Assembly (NCBI RefSeq): GCF_009755605.1
Contig: NZ_WPNZ01000021.1
Location: 120,656 to 184,655 of the forward strand
DNA: 64,000 nt
Reading direction: 5' to 3'
From: Streptomyces typhae
Lineage (GTDB): Bacteria; Actinomycetota; Actinomycetes; Streptomycetales; Streptomycetaceae
Every line of letters begins with the position of its first letter. Position 1 is the first letter of the stretch. Positions 1-8,246 of this stretch are shown here, in pieces. The translations under genes were made by a program, and so were the position numbers. The notes beneath the pieces were generated by a model that saw only the letters and a list, made by a program, of their open reading frames with translations, was not told the origin of the DNA and did no database searches.

Positions 1-167
1 GGACCTGTCACCGATCGCAGGGTGAAGTACATCGCGAAGAGGGCCGCGAAGAACATCAGCTCGGAACTCAGCCAGATGATGGTTCCGACGCTGGTGAGGT
101 TCGGTCGATTGACCGGCGGGTGCGCGTGCCCGGTATCTACTGTCGTTGCTGTCGCCACGACCGACAT
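1..167 (-). CDS. ctaE: Cytochrome c oxidase subunit III, N-terminal part (cut by window edge)
   Basis: First 55 residues of subunit III of the plasma-membrane aa3 cytochrome oxidase, which passes electrons to oxygen in the bc1-aa3 chain. The visible protein starts MSVVATATTV, has a His/Pro-rich linker and then the conserved first helix with WLSSELMFFAALFAMY. The gene runs off the left edge; in actinobacteria qcrCAB follows. The ATG at 165-167 has no clear Shine-Dalgarno and sits inside a 21-base palindrome (158-178). The rest of the oxidase (ctaC-ctaD-ctaF) lies 2 kb away on the same strand. Family assignment is firm from the N-terminal match and the context. Confidence 0.93.
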   Translation of the reverse strand, partial: MSVVATATTVDTGHAHPPVNRPNLTSVGTIIWLSSELMFFAALFAMYFTLRSVTG

Positions 168-178
168 TATGTCGGTCG
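158..178. promoter_or_regulatory. Perfect inverted repeat over the ctaE start codon
   Basis: Arms CGACCGACAT and ATGTCGGTCG surround a single central base, giving ten paired positions on each side. The ctaE ATG (165-167 on the minus strand) is inside the left arm. It could be a repressor operator or an RNA hairpin that hides the start. No matching known regulator was recognised. Confidence 0.55.
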
Positions 179-332
179 CTTATCCCGCCCTCACCCCGGG
201 GGGTGCCGTTCGGAGTGTCTGCGGCGTGTGTCCAGCCCGTATGGCCCATCGCGGCGGTGTCCGAAGCGCTGTTGACGGGGTGTCGGGAGGGGTAGCATCC
301 GCGCGAGATCCCCTCGACGAAGCGGAGGAACC

Positions 333-734
333 ATGCAGCCGACCGCCACGGTGCTGGTCTACAGCGACGACGCGAACACCCGGGAGCAGGTCCGCCTGGC
401 CACCGGGCGCAGGCCGGCCGGTGACGTCCCGGAAGTCCGCTTCGTCGAGTGCGCCACGCTCCCCGCGGTTCTCCGGGAGCTGGACAAGGGCGGCATCGAT
501 GTCTGCGTCCTCGACGGGGAGGCCGCGCCCGCCGGCGGCATGGGCGTGTGCCGGCAGATCAAGGACGAGGTCTTCCAGGCGCCGCCGGTGCTTCTGCTCA
601 TCGGGCGGCCGCAGGATGCCTGGCTGGCCACCTGGAGCCGTGCGGAGGCCGCGGTGACCTTGCCGGTCGAGCCTGTGGAGTTCGCCTCCGCCTTGGCGTC
701 CCTGCTGCGCAGCAGGGACGCCCTCAGCGCCTGA
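333..734 (+). CDS. Receiver-like (CheY-fold) conserved protein
   Basis: A 133-residue protein resembling a stand-alone response-regulator receiver domain. It opens with a beta strand TATVLVYSDD, has DVCVLDGEAA at the place of the phospho-acceptor strand (Asp near residue 62), and later PPVLLLIGRP and VTLPVEPVEF strands like those that carry the conserved Ser/Thr and Lys. The Lys is not evident, so phosphorylation is doubtful. The start ATG follows the ribosome site CGGAGGAACC. It lies divergently from ctaE, as in other Streptomyces. No DNA-binding domain is present, so a protein-interaction role is an inference. Confidence 0.85.
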   Translation: MQPTATVLVYSDDANTREQVRLATGRRPAGDVPEVRFVECATLPAVLRELDKGGIDVCVLDGEAAPAGGMGVCRQIKDEVFQAPPVLLLIGRPQDAWLATWSRAEAAVTLPVEPVEFASALASLLRSRDALSA

Positions 735-751
735 GGGGGCGGGGCCGGGCG

Positions 752-805
752 CTGTTCGGCGGGTGCTGCTGCGTTGTGGCTGGGCGCGCAGTTCCCCGCG
801 CCCCT
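752..805. repeat. Dispersed Streptomyces repeat, copy 1
   Basis: Contains GTTCGGCGGGTGC and, after a variable middle, GCGCAGTTCCCCGCGCCCCT. The same two blocks recur at 5594-5647. It sits between the convergent receiver-like gene and the transpeptidase gene, followed by GGGCCCC-rich inverted repeats (about 808-860) that may terminate transcription from both sides. The GCGCAGTTCCCCGCG motif is familiar from intergenic DNA of many Streptomyces. Confidence 0.7.
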
Positions 806-856
806 GGAAGGGCCCCTTCAGGGCCCCCAGGGCCCCTCAGGGGCCCTCCCGGGGCC

Positions 857-2104
857 TCAGGTCGGCTGGGGGCGCAGGCGGGCCGCGTCCGTGCGGGTCG
901 GGCCCTCCCTGGTGTCGGCCAGGAGGGCGCTGCCCTTGCGCCACTTGTCCCAGCTCACGTTCCAGTCGCCGAATCCGTTCCCGAACGGGTCCATGTCGGC
1001 GCCGCCGCTGTTGACGACCTTCACGATGTCGCCCTGGCGGACGGTCTCGTAGAACCAGGCGGCGTTGCCCGTGCTCATGCCCGTGCAGCCATGGCTGGTG
1101 TTCGCGCTCCCCTGGGAGCCCACCGACCAGGGGGCCGCGTGCACGTACTCGCCGCTGTCGGTGACCCGCGTCGCGTAGTAGACCATTTTGTCGTAGAAGT
1201 CCGCCGAGCCGATGCTGGCGCTGGTCATACGGACGACGTACTCCTTGCCGAGCACCACCTTGATGCCGTTGCGGGTGGCGTAGCCGGGCTTGCCGGTCGT
1301 CACCGGGATGGAGTTGATCTCCTTGCCGTTGCGGTAGACGGTCATCGAGTGCGCGCCGGCGTCCGTCACCGCCTCGACCTTGTCGCCGGTGGTGAAGCGC
1401 AGCGGCTTCGCGGGGGCGCCCCAGAGCTTGTCGGTGACCTTGATGCCGTCGAGGTTGCTGTGCAGGTCGACGGTGGCGTTCGCGGGCCAGTACTCCTTGG
1501 GGCGGTAGTGCAGCGTCCGGTCGTCCACCCAGTGCCAGGCGCCCTCCGTGGCGGGCTGTGAGCGCACCTTCAGGGCCCGCTCCACGGCGGTCCTCGCCTG
1601 CTTGCCCTTGACGTCGGCGCTGAGCTTCGCCGTGGCCGGCTGGCCGACGCCGTACTTGCCCGCCTGCGGCCCGAAGGTGACCTTCAGCTGCTTCTTCTCG
1701 GCGGCCTGGCTCGTGGCGAAGGTGAGGACCTTGCGGCCCGGTGCGCCCTTGTCGTCCTCCGTGCTGACCCGGACGGTGTAGTGCGCGCCCGCGGCCAGCG
1801 GCGCCGTGCTGCGCCACCGGGAGCCGTCGGCGCGCAGTTCGCCCGCCACATAGCGGCCCATGGCGTCGGTGGCGGTCACGTCGGTGATGCGTCCGCCGCC
1901 GCCCTGGGCGGTCACTTCGAGGGGCTTGTCCGGGTCGGCCTTCCGGCTGCCCGCGGGCCCGTTGAAGGCGACCTGACTCGCCGCGTCGTACGGCTTGGCC
2001 GAGAGCGGATGGCCGTCGTTGCCGCAGGCCGTGGCCCCCGCACCGAGGGCGACCACCAGCAACGTACAGCTCAGTACCGTGCGGATTCGCGGTGAGTTGC
2101 TCAT
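857..2104 (-). CDS. L,D-transpeptidase lipoprotein (YkuD domain with Ig-like domains)
   Basis: Secreted, lipid-anchored enzyme that forms or edits 3-3 peptidoglycan crosslinks. Residues 1-26 are a signal peptide ending ATA before Cys27, the lipoprotein Cys. Two Ig-like domains (about 40-215, including KQLKVTFGPQAGKYGVGQPA) precede the YkuD domain (about 225-370). The catalytic signature is H322 followed by SHGC with Cys340; the tail carries a Trp-rich segment. A TACCGT hexamer lies six bases before the ATG with no ribosome site, so I chose this ATG over the GTG six bases upstream and expect a leaderless mRNA. Length about 415 residues is normal for actinobacterial Ldt. Confidence 0.93.
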   Translation of the reverse strand: MSNSPRIRTVLSCTLLVVALGAGATACGNDGHPLSAKPYDAASQVAFNGPAGSRKADPDKPLEVTAQGGGGRITDVTATDAMGRYVAGELRADGSRWRSTAPLAAGAHYTVRVSTEDDKGAPGRKVLTFATSQAAEKKQLKVTFGPQAGKYGVGQPATAKLSADVKGKQARTAVERALKVRSQPATEGAWHWVDDRTLHYRPKEYWPANATVDLHSNLDGIKVTDKLWGAPAKPLRFTTGDKVEAVTDAGAHSMTVYRNGKEINSIPVTTGKPGYATRNGIKVVLGKEYVVRMTSASIGSADFYDKMVYYATRVTDSGEYVHAAPWSVGSQGSANTSHGCTGMSTGNAAWFYETVRQGDIVKVVNSGGADMDPFGNGFGDWNVSWDKWRKGSALLADTREGPTRTDAARLRPQPT

Positions 2105-2194
2105 GAGCACACGGTATGAAGATTCACCAAGTCCGGCGCGCGGAGTGCTCCGTACGAGTTTCCCCGGATTCCCCCGGACGGGCGAACGGAAAGC

Positions 2195-2238
2195 CGAAGG
2201 GGCCCGGACGCTCCTGACGGAGTGTCCGGGCCCCTTCG
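2195..2238 (-). terminator. Terminator of the ctaCDF operon
   Basis: Fifteen-base perfect stem (CGAAGGGGCCCGGAC with its complement) around a 14-base loop that can itself pair CTCC with GGAG. It lies just after the ctaF stop and before the transpeptidase promoter. Confidence 0.75.
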
Positions 2239-2257
2239 GGCCCGCGGTGCGGGAGGA

Positions 2258-2656
2258 CTACTGGTTCTGGTTCTCGCCGCGGTAGTACTCGAAGACCCAG
2301 CCCCACAGACCGATCAGCAGCATCGGGGCCGAGAAGTACAGCAGCCACCAGCCGAAGACGACACCCATGAAGGCGAGCGCGCCACCGACGGCCAGGGACA
2401 GCGGCTGCCAGCTGTGCGGGCTGAAGAAGCCCACCTCGCCGGCCTCGTCCGCGACGTCGGCCTCCTTGTTGTCCTGTGCCGAGGCGTCGACCCGCCGGGC
2501 CGTGAAGGCCAGGTAGTAGCCGATCATGATGCACAGGCCGAAAGCCAGGAAGAGCGCGGTGGTACCGGCGGGCTCCTTCGACCACCAGCCATAGACGATC
2601 GCCATGGCCAGTACGAAGACGCTCAGCCAGATGAACATCTTGCCCTGGATCTTCAC
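2258..2656 (-). CDS. ctaF: Cytochrome c oxidase subunit IV (actinobacterial type)
   Basis: A 132-residue membrane subunit found only in actinobacterial aa3 oxidases. It has two N-terminal helices (about 7-23 and 33-52), a charged loop with DNKEADVADEAGE, and two more helices (about 85-118), ending GWVFEYYRGENQ, the conserved family tail. The GTG start at 2654-2656 overlaps the ctaD stop by four bases (GTGA), so translation is coupled. Third gene of ctaC-ctaD-ctaF. Confidence 0.96.
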   Translation of the reverse strand: MKIQGKMFIWLSVFVLAMAIVYGWWSKEPAGTTALFLAFGLCIMIGYYLAFTARRVDASAQDNKEADVADEAGEVGFFSPHSWQPLSLAVGGALAFMGVVFGWWLLYFSAPMLLIGLWGWVFEYYRGENQNQ

Positions 2657-4389
2657 TTGCCGGCCTCCTTGCTGCCGGCGAGGGCCTTCTCGCCGTGACC
2701 GGTGTTCTCGAGCTGGTCGAGGGCGGCGATCTCCGGGTGGTGCAGGTCGAACGCCGGGGATTCACTGCGGATGCGCGGCAGCGTGAGGAAGTTGTGCCGC
2801 GGCGGCGGGCAGGACGTGGCCCACTCCAGGGAGCGGCCGTAGCCCCACGGGTCGTCGACCTCGATCTTCTTGCCGTACTTGGCGGTCTTCCAGATGTTGT
2901 AGAAGAACGGCAGGATCGACAGACCGAGCAGGAACGAACAGATCGTCGAGATCGTGTTCAGGGCGGTGAAGCCGTCGGCGTCCAGGTAGTCCGCGTACCG
3001 GCGCGGCATGCCCTCGGCGCCCAGCCAGTGCTGCACCAGGAACGTGCCGTGGAAGCCCACGAACAGCGTCCAGAAGGTGATCTTGCCGAGGCGCTCGTCG
3101 AGCATCTTGCCGGTGAACTTCGGCCACCAGAAGTGGAAGCCGGAGAACATCGCGAACACCACGGTGCCGAAGACGACGTAGTGGAAGTGCGCGACCACGA
3201 AGTACGAGTCGGACACGTGGAAGTCCATCGGCGGCGAGGCCAGGATGACACCCGTCAGACCACCGAAGGTGAAGGTGATCAGGAAGCCGATCGCCCAGAG
3301 CATCGGGGTCTCGAAGGACAAGGACCCCTTCCACATCGTTCCGATCCAGTTGAAGAACTTCACGCCCGTCGGTACGGCGATGAGGAACGTCATGAAGGAG
3401 AAGAACGGTAGGAGTACACCGCCTGTGACGTACATGTGGTGCGCCCACACCGTCACGGAAAGACCGGCGATCGCGATGGTCGCGCCGATCAGGCCCATGT
3501 AGCCGAACATCGGCTTGCGGGAGAAGACCGGAATGACCTCGGAAATGATTCCGAAGAATGGGAGCGCGATGATGTACACCTCTGGATGGCCGAAGAACCA
3601 GAAGAGGTGTTGCCACAGCAGGGCGCCGCCATTGGCCGCGTCGAAGATATGGGCACCGAATTTGCGGTCCGCCTCCAGGGCGAACAGCGCGGCGGCGAGC
3701 ACCGGGAAGGCGAGCAGCACGAGCACGGCCGTGAGCAGCACGTTCCACACGAAGATCGGCATGCGGAACATCGTCATGCCGGGGGCGCGCATGCAGATGA
3801 TGGTGGTGATGAAGTTGACCGAGCCGAGGATCGTGCCGAAGCCGGAGAAGGCCAGACCCATGATCCACATGTCGGCGCCGATGCCCGGCGACCGGACCGC
3901 GTCCGAGAGCGGCGAGTAGGCGAACCAGCCGAAGTCCGCGGCGCCGTTCGGGGTGAGGAAGCCACCGACCGCGATCAGCGAGCCGAACAGGTACAGCCAG
4001 TAGGCGAACATGTTCAGACGTGGGAAGGCCACGTCGGGGGCGCCGATCTGGAGCGGCATGATCCAGTTCGCGAAGCCCGCGAACAGCGGCGTCGCGAACA
4101 TCAGCAGCATGATCGTGCCGTGCATCGTGAACGCCTGGTTGAACTGCTCGTTCGACATGATCTGCGTACCCGGCCGGGCCAGCTCGGCGCGCATGAAGAG
4201 CGCCATGACGCCGCCGATGCAGAAGAACGCGAACGACGTGACCAGATACAGCGTGCCGATCGTCTTGTGATCGGTGGTGGTCATCCACTTGATGATGACG
4301 TTGCCCGGCTGCTTGCGCCTGACCGGCAGCTCGTTCTCGTACGAGTCCTCTGCTGCCGCGGCACCCTGGGGTTCGTTGAGGATGCTCAC
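2653..4389 (-). CDS. ctaD: Cytochrome c oxidase subunit I
   Basis: Catalytic 578-residue subunit of the aa3 oxidase with about twelve membrane helices. Visible ligands: His90 (TMHGT) and His403 (AHFHY) for low-spin heme a, His401 for heme a3, and His268, His317, His318 for CuB; Tyr272 in GHPEVY is the crosslinked tyrosine. The C-terminal tail is cytoplasmic and charged. I start it at GTG (SILNEPQG...) because it overlaps the ctaC stop by four bases; an in-frame extension upstream lies inside ctaC and is spurious. All redox residues are intact. Confidence 0.97.
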   Translation of the reverse strand: MSILNEPQGAAAAEDSYENELPVRRKQPGNVIIKWMTTTDHKTIGTLYLVTSFAFFCIGGVMALFMRAELARPGTQIMSNEQFNQAFTMHGTIMLLMFATPLFAGFANWIMPLQIGAPDVAFPRLNMFAYWLYLFGSLIAVGGFLTPNGAADFGWFAYSPLSDAVRSPGIGADMWIMGLAFSGFGTILGSVNFITTIICMRAPGMTMFRMPIFVWNVLLTAVLVLLAFPVLAAALFALEADRKFGAHIFDAANGGALLWQHLFWFFGHPEVYIIALPFFGIISEVIPVFSRKPMFGYMGLIGATIAIAGLSVTVWAHHMYVTGGVLLPFFSFMTFLIAVPTGVKFFNWIGTMWKGSLSFETPMLWAIGFLITFTFGGLTGVILASPPMDFHVSDSYFVVAHFHYVVFGTVVFAMFSGFHFWWPKFTGKMLDERLGKITFWTLFVGFHGTFLVQHWLGAEGMPRRYADYLDADGFTALNTISTICSFLLGLSILPFFYNIWKTAKYGKKIEVDDPWGYGRSLEWATSCPPPRHNFLTLPRIRSESPAFDLHHPEIAALDQLENTGHGEKALAGSKEAGK

Positions 4390-5348
4390 AGGTTGTTCGT
4401 CTCCCGGTTCTTCTCGTGGCCCGTCTGCTCGATGCCGGCCGGGATGTAACCGGTCTGGTTCTTCTTCGCGAGGTCCTCGAGGTGCTTCTGGTAGCGCTCG
4501 GGAGAGACGACCTTGACGTTGAAGAGCATCCGGGAGTGGTCGACGCCGCACAGCTCGGCGCACTTGCCCATGAAGGTGCCCTCCTTGTTCGGAGTGACCT
4601 CGAAGGCGTTGGTGTGACCCGGGATGACGTCCTGCTTCATCAGGAACGGAACCACCCAGAAGGAGTGGATGACGTCACGCGAAGTCAGTACGAAGCGGAC
4701 CTTCTCGCCCTTGGGGAGCCAGAGGGTCGGGCCCGGGTTGCCGTTCTGCGGGTTCCGCTCGCCGGGCGTGCCGACCTGGTAGACGCCGCCGGCGTCCGCC
4801 GGGAAGTCCTTGCGGAAGCGGTCCGGAATGGCGTCCAGTTCCTTGGCGGTCCTGGCGTTGTCCTTGTTGGAGCCCGGCACGTTCTCGATGTAGTTGAAGC
4901 CCCAGCTCCACTGGAAGCCGACCACGTTGATGGTGTGGGCGGGCTTGTCGTCGAGCTTGAGGAGCTTGGACTCGTCACGTGCCGTGAAGTAGAAGAGCAC
5001 CGAGACGATGATGAGCGGAACCACCGTGTACAGCGCCTCGATGGGCATGTTGTAACGCGTCTGCGGAGGAACCTCCACCTTGGTGCGGCTGCGCCGGTGG
5101 AAGATGACGCTCCACAGGATCAGGCCCCAGACCAGCACGCCCGTGGCGAGCGCAGCCGCCCACGAGCCCTGCCAGAGGGAGAGGATCCGCGGAGCCTCCT
5201 CCGTGACCGGGGTCGGCATACCAAGGCGGGGAAAGTCCTTGTATGTGCAACCGGTGGCGGTTACCAGGACCAGGCCCGCAGTCAATGCCTGCAGCAGCTT
5301 CCGCCGCATCGGGCGCCGCGGCGAGCGGTCGGAGCCGTTGGGACTCAC
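4386..5348 (-). CDS. ctaC: Cytochrome c oxidase subunit II
   Basis: CuA-bearing subunit that accepts electrons from the cytochrome bc1 complex. 320 residues: signal peptide with lipobox cysteine Cys34, two membrane helices (about 62-84 and 103-122), then the extracytoplasmic cupredoxin domain. CuA ligands are His228, Cys263, Glu265, Cys267, His271 and Met274 (CAELCGVDHSRM). An insertion around 156-205 is rich in Gly, Pro and Asp. The GTG start has GGGAAGG upstream. First gene of ctaC-ctaD-ctaF, with four-base overlaps throughout. Confidence 0.97.
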   Translation of the reverse strand: MSPNGSDRSPRRPMRRKLLQALTAGLVLVTATGCTYKDFPRLGMPTPVTEEAPRILSLWQGSWAAALATGVLVWGLILWSVIFHRRSRTKVEVPPQTRYNMPIEALYTVVPLIIVSVLFYFTARDESKLLKLDDKPAHTINVVGFQWSWGFNYIENVPGSNKDNARTAKELDAIPDRFRKDFPADAGGVYQVGTPGERNPQNGNPGPTLWLPKGEKVRFVLTSRDVIHSFWVVPFLMKQDVIPGHTNAFEVTPNKEGTFMGKCAELCGVDHSRMLFNVKVVSPERYQKHLEDLAKKNQTGYIPAGIEQTGHEKNRETNNL

Positions 5349-5428
5349 GTAGCGCCTTCCCGAGAGTCTCGCCCGCGCGGTTGGCTGCGGCCTTCTCGCT
5401 GGTCGGTCGCCGCCCTGCGTCGGGCAGG

Positions 5429-5455
5429 GGTTTGGATGTTTATGCGGACCAAACC
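5429..5455. promoter_or_regulatory. Inverted repeat in the ctaC upstream region
   Basis: Perfect GGTTTGG and CCAAACC arms with a 13-base AT-richer spacer, about 80 bases upstream of ctaC and overlapping its likely promoter. Spacing suits a dimeric regulator on adjacent helical turns. The regulator is unknown; it is not the Rex consensus. Confidence 0.45.
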
Positions 5456-5593
5456 CTACTGGACGCTATTTGGGGTCGCGCGGGGAGGGTGCCTAACGCG
5501 CCGCGGGTCACTCTGTCGGGGTGGGGTGCCCCTCCGTCCACCGGTATCTGACGGAGGGTCGGCCCCGCGCCTTCCGAGCCGGGGGGCCTCCCC

Positions 5594-5647
5594 GTGTTCG
5601 GCGGGTGCGGGTCCGTCCCTCTTGCTCGCGCAGTTCCCCGCGCCCCT
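5594..5647. repeat. Dispersed Streptomyces repeat, copy 2
   Basis: Second copy of the element at 752-805: GTTCGGCGGGTGC, a variable middle, then GCGCAGTTCCCCGCGCCCCT ending 34 bases before the desulfurase start. Confidence 0.7.
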
Positions 5648-5680
5648 TCGGAGCGCTTCTGCTGGCGGAACGTTTAGTTT

Positions 5681-7069
5681 GTGCGCGTGTCCTACTTCGA
5701 TGCCGCCTCCGGTGCTCCCCTTCATCCCGTTGCCCGGCAGGCCCTGCAAGCCTCGCTCGACGAGGGGTGGGCCGATCCCGGCCGGCTGTACCGGGAGGGG
5801 CGGCGGGCGCGGATGCTGCTCGACGCCGCGCGGGAGGCCGCCGCCGACGCGGTGGGGTGCAGGCCGGACGAGCTGGTGTTCACCACCTCGGGGACGCGGG
5901 CGCTGTACGACGGGATCGCGGGCGCGCTCGCCGGGCGGCGCCGGGCGGGGCGGCACCTCGTGGTGTCCGCCGTCGAACATTCGGCCGTCCTCCATTCGGC
6001 CGCCGCCCATGAGCGTGCGGGCGGCACGGTGACCGAGGTTCCCGTGGACCGGACGGGCGCGGTGGGCCCGGACGCGTATGCCGCCGCGCTGCGCGACGAC
6101 ACCGCCCTCGCGTGTCTGCAGTCCGCCAATCACGAGGTGGGCACCGAGCAGCCGGTGGCCGAGGTCGCCGAGGCCTGCCGGGCCGCCGGGGTGCCGCTGC
6201 TCGTGGACGCGGCGCAGTCCCTCGCGTGGGGGCCGGTGGGCGGCGACTGGTCCCTGCTCGGCGCGAGTGCCCACAAATGGGGCGGTCCCGCCGGCGTCGG
6301 GTTCCTCGTGGTGCGCAAGGGCGTGCGGTTCGCGCCGCAAGGTCCCGTGGACGAGCGGGAGTCGGGGCGGTCCGCCGGGTTCGAGAACATTCCGGCGATC
6401 GTGGCGGCCGCGGCGGCGCTGCGGGCGGTGCGGGCCGAGGCCGTCGCGGAGGCGGCGCGGCTGCGCGGGCTGACGGATCTGATCCGGGCGCGGGTGCCGC
6501 GGCTGGTGCCGGACGTGGAGGTCGTCGGCGCGCCGGAGCGGCGCCTGCCGCACCTCGTCACCTTCTCCTGTCTCTATGTCGACGGCGAGAGCCTGCTGCA
6601 CGAGCTGGATCGCGCGGGCTTCTCCGTCTCGTCCGGCTCCTCCTGTACGAGCAGCACGCTGACGCCGAGCCATGTGCTCAAGGCGATGGGCGTGGTCAGC
6701 GAGGGCAACGTCCGGCTGTCGCTGCCGCCCGGGACCGGTGCCGCGGACGTCGAGCGCTTCCTCGACGTGCTGCCGGGGGCCGTGGCCGGGGTGCGCGAGA
6801 AGCTGGGGGCGCCCGTCGCCCCGGACGCGCCCGGCACCCTGGCGGAGCTGACGGTCGACGCGGTCGGTGAACGCTGCCCCCAGCCCGTGATCGAACTCGC
6901 GAAGGCGCTCCCCCGGGTCCGCGTCGGCGGCGAGGTCACCGTCCTGTCGGACGACGAGGTCGCGGCCGTGGACATCCCGGCGTGGTGCTGGACGCGGAAA
7001 CAGGAGTACGTGGGGCCGGCGGAGCGGGGGCACGGAGTGGTGGCGTACGTGGTACGCCGCCTGGTCTAG
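5681..7069 (+). CDS. Cysteine desulfurase fused to a TusA/SirA domain
   Basis: A 462-residue two-domain protein. Residues 1-370 are a class V aminotransferase-fold desulfurase: His100 (VEHSAV) over the cofactor, Asp176, PLP-binding Lys199 (SAHKW) and catalytic Cys322 (SSGSSC). Residues 388-462 are a TusA-like sulfur carrier with Cys399 in CPQPVIELAK. The fusion suggests persulfide made by the first domain is passed directly to the second. No Shine-Dalgarno; TAGTTT ends six bases before the second GTG (5687), so the true start may be 5687 (SYFDAASG) on a leaderless mRNA. The recipient pathway (thio-modification, molybdopterin or Fe-S) is not shown. Confidence 0.92.
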   Translation: MRVSYFDAASGAPLHPVARQALQASLDEGWADPGRLYREGRRARMLLDAAREAAADAVGCRPDELVFTTSGTRALYDGIAGALAGRRRAGRHLVVSAVEHSAVLHSAAAHERAGGTVTEVPVDRTGAVGPDAYAAALRDDTALACLQSANHEVGTEQPVAEVAEACRAAGVPLLVDAAQSLAWGPVGGDWSLLGASAHKWGGPAGVGFLVVRKGVRFAPQGPVDERESGRSAGFENIPAIVAAAAALRAVRAEAVAEAARLRGLTDLIRARVPRLVPDVEVVGAPERRLPHLVTFSCLYVDGESLLHELDRAGFSVSSGSSCTSSTLTPSHVLKAMGVVSEGNVRLSLPPGTGAADVERFLDVLPGAVAGVREKLGAPVAPDAPGTLAELTVDAVGERCPQPVIELAKALPRVRVGGEVTVLSDDEVAAVDIPAWCWTRKQEYVGPAERGHGVVAYVVRRLV

Positions 7070-7104
7070 CTCCCTGCCGCGGGCAGGCCCCCCTGCGGGA
7101 GGGA

Positions 7105-7132
7105 GGCCGGGCGCGGGGTGTCGCGCCCGGCC
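7105..7132. terminator. Bidirectional terminator between desulfurase and adoK genes
   Basis: Eleven-base perfect stem GGCCGGGCGCG/CGCGCCCGGCC with a six-base loop between convergent stops. Confidence 0.65.
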
Positions 7133-7138
7133 GTCCCG

Positions 7139-8113
7139 CTACGGCAGGTGGACCTTGACCTCGAGGGCGGCCTCGTCGCCGTACTGCTTGGTGAAGCGCT
7201 CCATGAACTGGGCGCGGTGCAGCTCGTACTCCTGGGTGCCGGTCGTCTCGATCACCAGGGTGGCGAGCATGCAGCCGACCTGCGCCGCACGCTCGTGCGA
7301 GACGCCCCAGGACAGACCGGAGAGGAACCCGGCGCGGAAGGCGTCACCCACACCCGTCGGGTCCGCCTTGGCCTTCTCCTCGGGCACGCCGACGACCACC
7401 GGGTCCTGCCCGACCGCCTCGATGCGCACGCCGTTGGCCCCGAGGGTGGTGACGCGGTGGCCGACCTTGGCCAGGATCTCCGCGTCGGTCCAGCCGGTCT
7501 TGGACTCGATCAGACCCTTCTCGTACTCGTTGGAGAAGAGGTAGGTCGCGCCTTCCAGGAGGTTGCGGATCTCGTCGCCGTCCATGCGGGCGATCTGCTG
7601 GGAGAAGTCCGCCGCGAACGGGATGCCGCGGGTGCGGCACTCCTCGGTGTGGCGGCGCATGGCCTCCGGGTCGTCCGCGCCGATCAGGACCAGGTCGAGG
7701 GCGCCGACGCGCTCGGCGACCGCCTGCAGCTCGATGAGGCGGGCCTCGCTCATCGCGCCGGTGTAGAAGGAGCCGATCTGGTTGTGGTCGGCGTCCGTGG
7801 TGCACACGAAGCGCGCGGTGTGCAGCGTCTCGGAGATGCGTACGGAGTGGGTGTCCACGCCGTGCCGGTCGAGCCAGGCGCGGTACTCGTCGAAGTCGGA
7901 TCCCGCCGCGCCGACGAGGACCGGGCCGCTGCCGAGCTGGCCCATGCCGAAGCAGATGTTGGCGGCGACGCCGCCGCGGCGGACGTCGAGGGCATCGACC
8001 AGGAACGACAGCGACACCGTGTGCAGCTGGTCGGCGACCAGTTGGTCGGCGAAGCGGCCGGGGAAGGTCATGAGGTGGTCGGTGGCGATGGAGCCGGTGA
8101 CTGCGATTCGCAC
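7139..8113 (-). CDS. adoK: PfkB-family carbohydrate/adenosine kinase
   Basis: A 324-residue ribokinase-fold sugar or nucleoside kinase. N-terminal substrate segment with GSIATDH and GGVAANIC; C-terminal ATP and anion-hole signature DPTGVGDAFRAGF, where the second Asp is the catalytic base. It lies beside ctaC like the mycobacterial adenosine kinase AdoK, so adenosine phosphorylation is likely but substrate cannot be read from sequence; the mycobacterial gene was first named cbhK. I start at GTG (RIAVTGS) because AGGAGC lies eight bases upstream; the longer in-frame ATG lacks a ribosome site. Confidence 0.88.
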   Translation of the reverse strand: MRIAVTGSIATDHLMTFPGRFADQLVADQLHTVSLSFLVDALDVRRGGVAANICFGMGQLGSGPVLVGAAGSDFDEYRAWLDRHGVDTHSVRISETLHTARFVCTTDADHNQIGSFYTGAMSEARLIELQAVAERVGALDLVLIGADDPEAMRRHTEECRTRGIPFAADFSQQIARMDGDEIRNLLEGATYLFSNEYEKGLIESKTGWTDAEILAKVGHRVTTLGANGVRIEAVGQDPVVVGVPEEKAKADPTGVGDAFRAGFLSGLSWGVSHERAAQVGCMLATLVIETTGTQEYELHRAQFMERFTKQYGDEAALEVKVHLP

Positions 8114-8246
8114 GGCTGGAAGCTCCTGCAAGGAGGCGAGGGGTTGACGGTTAACGCTATCCGGTCGCGGAGCCCTCGTTGTAGGGGCCAAAAATACCCA
8201 ATAGTAGGTCTTTCTCCATGGGGCAAGCGGTGCATACGGTTCCGTT

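Larger units (their letters stand above)
5349..5680. other. Divergent intergenic region ctaC / cysteine desulfurase
   Basis: 332 bases without a gene. It holds an inverted repeat GGTTTGG/CCAAACC (5429-5455), a minus-strand TAGGGT -10-like hexamer (about 5453-5458) that could serve ctaC, a nine-base hairpin CCCTCCGTC/GACGGAGGG (5530-5558), dispersed repeat copy 2 (5594-5647), and a plus-strand TAGTTT hexamer (5675-5680). Confidence 0.6.

Noticed and set aside
2195..2238. Possible small RNA
   Set aside because: Structure is fully explained as the operon terminator.
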